Origin: Neobacillus kokaensis
GTDB taxonomy: Bacteria > Bacillota > Bacilli > Bacillales > Cytobacillaceae
NCBI RefSeq assembly: GCF_014656545.1
Contig: NZ_BNDS01000040.1
Location: forward strand, 1 to 34,127
Direction of reading: 5' to 3'
DNA length: 34,127 bases
Positions 29,119 through 34,127 of this stretch are shown in pieces. The notes under the pieces are model-generated. The model saw nothing but the letters and a program-made list of their open reading frames with translations. It searched no databases and was not told where the DNA came from. The position numbers were made by a program, and so were the translations under genes. Within the stretch, counting starts at the first letter, position 1. Each line of letters begins with the position of its first letter.

Positions 29119-29230
29119 CCTTCTTAAACTAACCTGCAACATTAGCACAACAAGAAAAATGCTGCCGTGACGACAGCCCTGTTCTTTAACTCTTGTCCCC
29201 GTAAGTGTAAGTACATTCCTTCACAATCTC
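29119..29230 (-). repeat. Dispersed terminator-associated repeat, full copy
   Basis: The copy has a B arm (AACTAACCTGCAACATTAGC), a hairpin GCTGCC/GACAGC with wobble, and an A arm (CTCTTGTCCCCGTAAGTGTA, then TTCACAATC). The minus strand has ATTTTTCTTGTTG after the stem. No gene is visible in 28980-29509. Confidence 0.8.
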
Positions 29231-29408
29231 TATAAATACAAACATCATGTCCATTATTTTAGGCTTGAATTAGTCTAAAAATTGGAAGAGGTTGGTATTT
29301 ATTACAATGGTGTTAGCTTCAGCTATAGGGCTAAAACTTGTTTCATAATAAAGAAGTTGAAGGATAATATTAAGCTAATTTTCATTTGGAATTAGGTTTA
29401 TTTTATTT

Positions 29409-29495
29409 CACTTACCTGACCCATTAGTTCAACAAGAAAAAAGACTGCCGCAGCAATCAACTTTGAAATCAAGCTACCCATTAGTGCAACAAGGA
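29409..29495 (-). repeat. Dispersed terminator-associated repeat downstream of the GNAT gene
   Basis: The copy has a B arm (TTACCTGACCCATTAGTTCA), a short stem (GACTGC/GCAATC with wobble pairs), and a diverged A arm (AGCTACCCATTAGTGCAAC). On the minus strand the stem runs into TTTTTTCTTG. It starts 15 bases after the GNAT stop. Confidence 0.75.
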
Positions 29496-29509
29496 ATTTC
29501 CTTTTTAAT

Positions 29510-29962
29510 CTACAAATCTTGAGATAATCGCACCATATCCCTACACTGTATATCATTTTCAAAAATTGCTTCTGAATAGTGCCTAATGAAGAAATCTATA
29601 TCAACACCAGTAATTCTAAAACCACATTTTTGGTAAAGGGCTATTTGCCCTATACTTGAATTTCCAGTACCGACTTCAATCGTTCTGTATCCTTTTGACT
29701 TAGCTACTTCAATTGCATTCAATACTAGTTGTTTCCCCAAGCCTTTGCCGTGGTGGGTTTCTATTACCGCAATATTTACCAACTCCACCGTTTCAGGCCT
29801 TGTCGGAAGTAGCACATACACCCCAATGATTTGACCATCACTCTCAGCTACATAGCACTCTCCCCTTTGCATATATTCCTCAACGAGCTGTCTAGAAGGG
29901 TCAGCTAATAACAACAAATCCATTGGAGGCTCTTCATTAATATTTAGTTTACGAATAACCAT
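29510..29962 (-). CDS. GNAT family N-acetyltransferase
   Basis: The 150-residue protein has the acetyl-CoA-binding motif A as VELVNIAVIETHHGKGLGKQ (the H-x-G-K-G-L-G pyrophosphate loop near residues 70-77). Motif B appears in IALYQKCGFRITGVD (about 107-121). The N-terminal half has the CYVAESDGQIIGVYVLLP strands. GNAT enzymes move an acetyl group from acetyl-CoA to an amine; the substrate is unknown. AGGGGAAAG precedes the ATG. It is a single-gene unit with a repeat-type terminator. Confidence 0.92.
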   Translation of the reverse strand: MVIRKLNINEEPPMDLLLLADPSRQLVEEYMQRGECYVAESDGQIIGVYVLLPTRPETVELVNIAVIETHHGKGLGKQLVLNAIEVAKSKGYRTIEVGTGNSSIGQIALYQKCGFRITGVDIDFFIRHYSEAIFENDIQCRDMVRLSQDL

Positions 29963-30006
29963 ATTACTTTCCCCTACATAACTGTATTTTCTTTCATTTT
30001 ATCATT

Positions 30007-30103
30007 TCCTTGTTGAACAAACCTTGCCCTTTCAATAAGAAAAGCTGCCACAGTTACCTTCCCGTTCTTGGTTAGGTCAAGCTTGGCAGCCTTTGCTCTT
30101 CAG
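30007..30103 (-). repeat. Dispersed terminator-associated repeat downstream of the 90-codon gene fragment
   Basis: The copy has a B arm (AAACCTTGCCCTTTCAATAA) and a long-loop stem GCTGCC/GGCAGC spanning 30043-30089. It then reads into the gene end. The minus strand has TTTTCTTATTG after the stem. Confidence 0.7.
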
Positions 30104-30372
30104 TTTATCTTCTTATTGTCTTTACTATTTACTGTAATTTCATAAGGCTCGTTATCTACTATTGGCGATATTTCCTCGGATTGTAGAAATTCAACAATCA
30201 GAGATTCGAGTTTAGTTCCATGTGCTTTAGCTGTTGGATCAGAACTTAAGACAGAGGTAGTTATAATAAAGCTCAACGGTTTATCCTTATAGCCTACCCC
30301 TGTAACTTTAAACTCTTTTTTTGCCATAAGCCCATCAGCAATCGTGTATCCGTGCAGAGCTAACATTCGCAT
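30100..30372 (-). pseudogene. 5'-truncated gene, 90 codons
   Basis: The frame encodes a coherent C-terminal part (EFKVTGVGYKDKPLSFIITT, then VLSSDPTAKAHGTKLESLIV and EPYEITVNSKDNKK). However, the first ATG has no ribosome site and an in-frame TGA lies six bases upstream. I read it as a gene that has lost its front. The fold looks alpha/beta. The family is not recognised. Translation from this ATG is not excluded. Confidence 0.45.
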
Positions 30373-30462
30373 GAATCACGGTGGCATGGTGTTTATGAAG
30401 ATTAAGTGATTTAAATACCACTATTCATCTTCATTAAAACGATTAGATTCGTTTAGATTAAA

Positions 30463-30768
30463 TCAAAACCATGATCCAATAATAGGATATCGAAAAGGAC
30501 GCTCATTAAATGCTCTAACAATTCCAACAATCGGAGCTATTATAGCAATAAGTCCAAAAATAATGAGGAATGGAATCCCGATTAATATCCAAGAAAAAAA
30601 AGCAGACACTGAGATTAAAATACCAATCACAATATGAAATACCAAAGCCTGTAGGGATAAGCTTTTAATTTCTCGATCTGAAATAATAAAATATGTGATA
30701 ATGGGAACCAGTATAGGTGCAAACCAAGTACTAGCATGAATCAATATTTTGAATCCCTTATTTTCCAT
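30463..30768 (-). CDS. DUF4870 domain membrane protein
   Basis: The 101-residue protein has three to four hydrophobic segments (about residues 8-28, 38-60, 62-85) and the DUF4870 (Tic20-like) pattern: an early H-A-S-T-W-F-A-P-I, a QALVFHIV helix, and a late FNERPFRYPIIG-x-W-F end. The members are small cytoplasmic-membrane proteins of unknown role. AGAGGAG precedes the ATG. It is a single-gene unit. Confidence 0.88.
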   Translation of the reverse strand: MENKGFKILIHASTWFAPILVPIITYFIISDREIKSLSLQALVFHIVIGILISVSAFFSWILIGIPFLIIFGLIAIIAPIVGIVRAFNERPFRYPIIGSWF

Positions 30769-30858
30769 TTAAAATTTACTCCTCTTTGTATCGTAATATT
30801 TAATTAAACCTTTATTCATTAATAATTATAAAGTTTTGGTTAGAATATTACATCAGGC

Positions 30859-30898
30859 TTTGAACTAAATCGTTATACGACTTTGGTCGTAGTTCAAA
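30859..30898. other. Long interrupted hairpin upstream of the DUF4870 gene
   Basis: TTTGAACT (30859-30866) pairs with AGTTCAAA (30891-30898), and ACGAC with GTCGT inside. It has no T-run. It may be a regulatory or repeat-derived structure. Confidence 0.35.
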
Positions 30899-30988
30899 TC
30901 AAAATTCCAGTATGCGAACTATTTTTTTACATTTTCCAGCTACTGAGATTACTCCACTATATGGCCCGATTGTGGAACAAGTTAAGAA

Positions 30989-31099
30989 TTTCTTCTTCAA
31001 CTAAACTGTTCCGTTAGTGGAACAAGAAAAAGAGCCGCCGCCGCAGCCCCTTGTTGAACTCTTGCACCCTTTAGTTTAAGTGCGTTTATTCACAAACTT
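30989..31099 (-). repeat. Dispersed terminator-associated repeat, best-preserved full copy
   Basis: The B arm reads CTTCTTCAACTAAACTGTTC with CGTTAGTGGAACAAG. The centre is AGCCGCC with GCAGCC-type pairing. The A arm reads GAACTCTTGCACCCTTTAG, then TTTAAGTGCG and TTCACAA. A related motif (GCCCGATTGTGGAACAAG) precedes it at 30963-30980. A further decayed piece (CGCCCTCGTTAGCTC) lies near 31170. No gene is visible in 30769-31474. Confidence 0.85.
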
Positions 31100-31131
31100 A
31101 TCCTTTTTACAGTTCATTTATTACAGGAATG

Positions 31132-31158
31132 CTGTCTTGTTTGTAAAAAAACGACAGC
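31132..31158. other. GCTGTC/GACAGC hairpin in a gene-free stretch
   Basis: A six-base stem with a long A/T loop lies between two repeat pieces. It has a short A-run inside the loop and no terminator tail. Its role is unknown. Confidence 0.3.
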
Positions 31159-31428
31159 TCTTATTTGCAATCGCCCTCGTTAGCTCTATTTTGACTAACT
31201 ACTTCACCAAATGTTCCCTATTAAGCGAATTTTCATTCTTGGTATAAACATTGAGATGTTCCAAACCACTTCAAATATAAACTCAATTAAGGTATCTTTA
31301 AAAAAGCCGTCTCTATTTTTTTTTATTTTTCATCTTCTAACTCCCAATTAATCAATCGTTGTTTAACTATTCTGGCTCGGAATAACAAATTCAATCCTTT
31401 AAATAAATTCTACTTTTATTTTCTTTTT

Positions 31429-31464
31429 CCTTCTTCAGCTAATCTGGCCTTTAGTTCAACAACA
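31429..31464 (-). repeat. Dispersed repeat, B arm downstream of the DUF4304 gene
   Basis: CTTCTTCAGCTAATCTGGCC with TTTAGTTCAACAAC matches the B arm. It begins 11 bases beyond the stop of the DUF4304 gene; hairpin and A arm are absent. Confidence 0.65.
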
Positions 31465-31474
31465 ATGGATATGT

Positions 31475-31930
31475 TCAATCAAAATTTATGTCACCTTGTT
31501 GTTTCGCTTTTTTCTTTATAATTTGAGCTATTTTATCTGAATTCCACCATTCTTCAGCTTTAGGTAAAAGAGATACAACCTCATAGGCTAATTTTGTAAA
31601 AATGTCAGGTGGAACGGGTTCTTCGTCATATCTAAAAGAGTCTTGGTCTTCCGTTGGTTCAAGTCGTATACAAGGAACGTGGTGAGTTGTGTTTACTTTA
31701 TTTGGTGGAAAATAAGGTCCACCCTTAATTGTAAAACCATTGGCTGGTGACGCACCTATTTCAACAATGAACCCACCACCATACTTGTCAAAGAAGAAGG
31801 AAATAAGGTCAATTCGGGTTTCTAAAATCCTTCGAAAATGAGGAAAAGAACCTTTAAATCCCTTCTCTCTTAATAATGGAATAAGAATTGATTTCAGTGC
31901 TTTAATCATTTCATCACGCCCAGAAGCCAT
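31475..31930 (-). CDS. DUF4304 domain-containing protein
   Basis: The 151-residue soluble protein matches the DUF4304 layout: an N-terminal helix (MIKALKSILIPLLREKGFKG), FPHFRR, then ISFFFDKYGGGFIVEIG, a GGPYFPP loop, the charged RLEPTEDQDSFRYD segment and a C-terminal helical part. DUF4304 proteins are small cytosolic proteins, common in Bacillus accessory regions and among presumed immunity or toxin-associated genes. No reaction is known. AAGGGG precedes the ATG. It is a single-gene unit with a repeat arm right after it. Confidence 0.85.
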   Translation of the reverse strand: MASGRDEMIKALKSILIPLLREKGFKGSFPHFRRILETRIDLISFFFDKYGGGFIVEIGASPANGFTIKGGPYFPPNKVNTTHHVPCIRLEPTEDQDSFRYDEEPVPPDIFTKLAYEVVSLLPKAEEWWNSDKIAQIIKKKAKQQGDINFD

Positions 31931-31988
31931 ACAAAAACCCCTTTTTATGATTACTTACATTTATCAAATCCTATTATATCCCAATATA

Positions 31989-32080
31989 CCTTCTTCAACT
32001 AAACTGCCCAGTTACTTCAATAAGAAAAGCCGCCTATTCATTGGCATCATTAATCTTCAACATAAGCACCGTTGGCCGAA
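31989..32080 (-). repeat. Dispersed terminator-associated repeat downstream of the 224-aa gene
   Basis: The copy has a B arm (CTTCTTCAACTAAACTGCCC with AGTTACTTCAATAAG), a stem GCC/GGC with extra wobble pairs, and an A arm (CATAAGCACCGTTGGCCGAA). The minus strand runs GGCTTTTCTTATTG. It starts five bases after the stop at 32085. Confidence 0.8.
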
Positions 32081-32084
32081 TAAC

Positions 32085-32759
32085 TCATAGACATAGTTCA
32101 GCCTTCCAACTACTTGACTTTGATTTTACTAGGATTAGGTTTTCTTTTTCCCATTTGAGCGTGCCTAAAAACCTTGCATACACAATTTCGTTTCCAACCT
32201 CTTCTACCAATAATTCGTCAATAATCCTTAGACCTTTTTCATTATAAACCTCGCACCTTAAATGAAAGCCTTCTGAACGATGAATTCCCTTTAAGATAGC
32301 CATTTTTTTACGACTTGGACTTTTTCTAGGTGTTTTATCAACAATAAAAACTGCTTCAAAGTTTTGTTTCACAATTTGATTAAGGGCTTCTTCAACATAA
32401 GACTCAATAATCGAAGTTGGTAATTTTGAATATTTCTTAATTGCAGGTACAATGTAACGTCTAACTAACTCAGAAAACTCTTGAAATTTATCTTCTGTTG
32501 AACCTAATTTCAAAAAAGACATATAGTCATAGGGAACTAATATTTTAATATCCCCAATTGCAATATCCTCGTCAAAGGAAACTGTCTTAATGGAATTTGC
32601 CAAACAGAATACACTAATACTTTTAAAATCAGATAACCCCACACCTAATTCAGTAATTTTAGATGAAAATATCAACTCAAAAATTCTCATTTCGTGTAAT
32701 CGTTTATAGTGTTTTTTGGGACGGTTTTTTCCCCAATCCATAAAATGAATATTTAGCAT
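32085..32759 (-). CDS. Hypothetical protein, 224 aa
   Basis: AGGAGAAAGG lies upstream of the ATG. The protein starts with a basic segment (MDWGKNRPKKHYKRLHEM), followed by a mixed alpha/beta body (IFELIFSSKITELGVGLSDF, then DEDIAIGDIKILVPYDYMSF). It contains a possible helical bundle (EFSELVRRYIVPAIKKYSKL), a basic patch TPRKSPSRKKMA and a C-terminal beta-rich part. No signal peptide or membrane segment is seen. I recognise no family. It stands alone between the DUF4304 and DUF1292 genes and ends directly at a repeat copy. Confidence 0.65.
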   Translation of the reverse strand: MLNIHFMDWGKNRPKKHYKRLHEMRIFELIFSSKITELGVGLSDFKSISVFCLANSIKTVSFDEDIAIGDIKILVPYDYMSFLKLGSTEDKFQEFSELVRRYIVPAIKKYSKLPTSIIESYVEEALNQIVKQNFEAVFIVDKTPRKSPSRKKMAILKGIHRSEGFHLRCEVYNEKGLRIIDELLVEEVGNEIVYARFLGTLKWEKENLILVKSKSSSWKAELCL

Positions 32760-32816
32760 AAAAGAATCCTTTCTCCTGTTTCCCTTATGATCTTTTAACC
32801 TAAATTTAACACGTTT

Positions 32817-32905
32817 CCTTCTTAAACTAAACTGACCGTTCGTTCAATAAGAAATTCAACAAAAAAGCAGGTTAATCCTTCCTGGATTAACTTACTCTTT
32901 AACTT
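32817..32905 (-). repeat. Dispersed terminator-associated repeat with GTTAATCC hairpin
   Basis: The copy has a B arm (AACTAAACTGACCGTTCGTT), a perfect stem GTTAATCC/GGATTAAC, and an A arm reduced to CTTACTCTTTAACTTC. The minus strand has TTTTTTGTTGAATTTCTTATTG-type sequence after the stem. Confidence 0.75.
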
Positions 32906-33027
32906 CATAAGGCTTTATAAGAAAAATGCTAACAATATAGAAATTATCAACGATTGAGCAAATGTAATGATTAAGTCATTTTTCCAGTATGCTTTAGAAT
33001 GGTGCACGATTGCTATTGCTGAACAAC

Positions 33028-33053
33028 AAAAAACCCTGCATGAGCAAGGTTTT
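33028..33053 (-). terminator. Intrinsic terminator of the DUF1292 gene
   Basis: AAAACCTTGC pairs with GCAGGGTTTT (one wobble) and runs into TTGTTG on the minus strand. It lies 30 bases after the stop. Confidence 0.75.
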
Positions 33054-33082
33054 CATATTCCCTTTTTTGTTCTGTCAAAGTA

Positions 33083-33337
33083 TTAGTCTTCTTGCATTAT
33101 TTCATCAAAAGCTGAAGAAACTCTGTCGAATTCCTCGTCGTTTTCAATGGCTGTGAAGTCTCCATCTTGGTTGACCTTTAAAAAGAAAATATCAATGTCT
33201 TCCTCGATTTCTTCTTGAAGATCCTCTACAAAGCCGACTGCAACGTATTCTGTCCCTTCCATATGTACCACTGCCAGCACTTCAATTTCCTCACCCTGGT
33301 CATTTGTAAAGATTTCGCCTACTTCAATGTTTTTCAT
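33083..33337 (-). CDS. DUF1292 family protein (YrzB-like)
   Basis: The 84-residue, very acidic protein has an N-terminal beta meander (VGEIFTNDQGEEIEVLAVVH, then MEGTEYVAVGFVEDL), a run of E and D residues, and a C-terminal strand and helix (FTAIENDEEFDRVSSAFDEI). This is the DUF1292 arrangement known from YrzB-like proteins of Firmicutes. Function is unknown. AGGAGAGGGG precedes the ATG. It is a single-gene unit with its own terminator and a repeat copy about 180 bases further on. Confidence 0.87.
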   Translation of the reverse strand: MKNIEVGEIFTNDQGEEIEVLAVVHMEGTEYVAVGFVEDLQEEIEEDIDIFFLKVNQDGDFTAIENDEEFDRVSSAFDEIMQED

Positions 33338-33507
33338 GAGATAGCCCCTCTCCTTTTTGAAAAATTGTCTTGCACTAATGATCGTTTAGAAGGATTCATA
33401 ATCATTTTATTTCCAAAGAAGACTAGATTCATGCAGGAAATCCAGATTTAAACATTAAACATACTATTATTAATATATAACCAAATTATCTGAGGTTTCA
33501 AACTACC

Positions 33508-33597
33508 ACTAACCTGCCTCTTAGTTCAATAAAAAAGAGCTATTCTCCTTCTTGAAGAATAGCACCCGTTAGTTTAAGTACGATATTTCACAATCTT
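33508..33597 (-). repeat. Dispersed terminator-associated repeat downstream of cwlJ
   Basis: A full copy: B arm (CTAACCTGCCTCTTAGTTCA), a perfect stem GCTATTCT/AGAATAGC, and an A arm (GCACCCGTTAGTTTAAGTAC, then TTTCACAATC). The minus strand runs CTCTTTTTTATTG after the stem. Confidence 0.85.
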
Positions 33598-33661
33598 GCT
33601 TTCTTGGATAAAAACTATTACTAAAAGTTTTATTTTGTGTAAATATTCTAATTATGTAATA

Positions 33662-33684
33662 AAGCTTACTCAAAGAGTAAGCTT
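33662..33684 (-). terminator. Hairpin at the end of cwlJ
   Basis: AAGCTTACTC pairs perfectly with GAGTAAGCTT and overlaps the stop codon. The minus strand continues TTATTACATAATT, a weak T-run; the repeat copy at 33508-33597 may serve as a second terminator. Confidence 0.6.
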
Positions 33685-34123
33685 AACCTCTATAAACACT
33701 ATCACATGTTCCAGGTTTTGGTTCATAAAAACAATGTTCTTTAAATTGACCAGTATGAGGTTGACCATACCATGTTGGTGGGCATGGAGCATGTGGATTA
33801 AAATACCAAAGAGCATATCTCGCAGGATGAACTCTCCAACCATTTATATTTTGTTGTGCTAATCTTCTTTCAGAAGTTCTTGATCTTTGATAAAAAACAT
33901 TCCCTTTTTGCACTGCTTCAAAAGAATAATTTCCTCCTTGTATTTGAAATATTACATCATGAATATTGTTTACATCTTTGAAATCTAAGCATTCTGCAAC
34001 AACACGATTTATTATTACATTTCCAACATATAACATTCCTTGCTTTCCTTCGCCTTCTGCTTCTGCTCTCATCATTCTTGCCATTTCATCTACTTCATGA
34101 CTTCTAGCCCTTACTCTTGCCAT
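33683..34123 (-). CDS. cwlJ: Spore cortex-lytic cell wall hydrolase CwlJ
   Basis: The 146-residue protein is a stand-alone hydrolase-2 (SleB/CwlJ) domain. It has MARMMRAEAEGEGKQGMLYV at the start with the catalytic-type glutamate, then VGNVIINRV, SFEAVQKGNVFYQR, ALWYFNPHAPCPP, GQFKEHCFY and the final CDSVYRG. Length and absence of a signal peptide are those of CwlJ. In Bacillus, CwlJ is made in the mother cell, placed in the spore coat with the help of GerQ, and degrades cortex peptidoglycan in Ca-DPA-triggered germination. Its upstream region, and any gerQ neighbour, lie outside the window. Confidence 0.93.
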   Translation of the reverse strand: MARVRARSHEVDEMARMMRAEAEGEGKQGMLYVGNVIINRVVAECLDFKDVNNIHDVIFQIQGGNYSFEAVQKGNVFYQRSRTSERRLAQQNINGWRVHPARYALWYFNPHAPCPPTWYGQPHTGQFKEHCFYEPKPGTCDSVYRG

Positions 34124-34127
34124 TTCA

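Noticed and set aside
31338..31430. Minus-strand tail reading FRARIVKQRLINWELEDEK
   Set aside because: Only about 28 codons, no start, no recognisable family. Possibly another relic, but too short to support.

Overview
The window looks like chromosomal DNA of a low-GC, endospore-forming Bacillaceae bacterium (Bacillus, Neobacillus or Mesobacillus type). The evidence is a CwlJ-type spore cortex hydrolase, a Spo0E-like phosphatase, a tandem DUF3231 protein, a Gly/Tyr/Met-rich coat-like protein, strong GGAGG ribosome sites and an AT-rich background. I saw no rRNA, tRNA, CRISPR array or intact mobile element. Most intact genes lie on the minus strand.

Layout. 1-5.3 kb: a NUDIX hydrolase cut by the window edge, an orphan YolD gene with an SOS box, a Spo0E-like gene, DUF2750, a decayed toxin- or bacteriocin-like gene followed by a small membrane protein, and a leucine-rich-repeat protein. 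5.5-9.6 kb: the GYPG-repeat protein, an SDR oxidoreductase, a divergent Lrp regulator / MBL-fold hydrolase pair, and a small siroheme-reductase-like protein. 9.8-15.1 kb: two membrane proteins, a DNA-binding-like protein with a possible autoregulatory promoter, hybrid cluster protein Hcp with an Fnr-type box, and a secreted NlpC/P60 hydrolase. 15.4-20.7 kb: an NAD(P)-binding reductase, an acyltransferase-3 membrane protein, a tudor-like/coiled-coil protein, a possible small RNA, a cold-shock protein, a ProX-type deacylase and a VOC protein. 21-24.7 kb: an ECF sigma factor plus ClpP-paralogue operon in visibly GC-richer DNA, the DUF3231 protein, and an IS1595 transposase relic with an internal inversion. 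24.7-34.1 kb: alpha/beta hydrolases, GNAT, DUF4870, DUF4304, DUF1292, CwlJ and several broken genes.

The most striking signal is a dispersed composite repeat, about 35-110 bp, present in more than twenty recognisable full, partial or decayed copies. Two conserved arms flank a hairpin whose sequence differs from copy to copy. On the minus strand, the direction of most genes, the hairpin is followed by a T-rich stretch, so each fuller copy looks like an intrinsic terminator inside a conserved frame. All copies I recognised point the same way. Repeat arms also sit directly beside many truncated genes: a PBP-like domain, a nucleotidyltransferase tail, a DinB remnant, the IS1595 relic and the stub of a duplicated membrane-protein gene. 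This suggests the elements take part in deletions and inversions. The region reads as an accessory stretch in decay, with at least four frameshifted small genes and two IS relics, interleaved with intact single-gene units.
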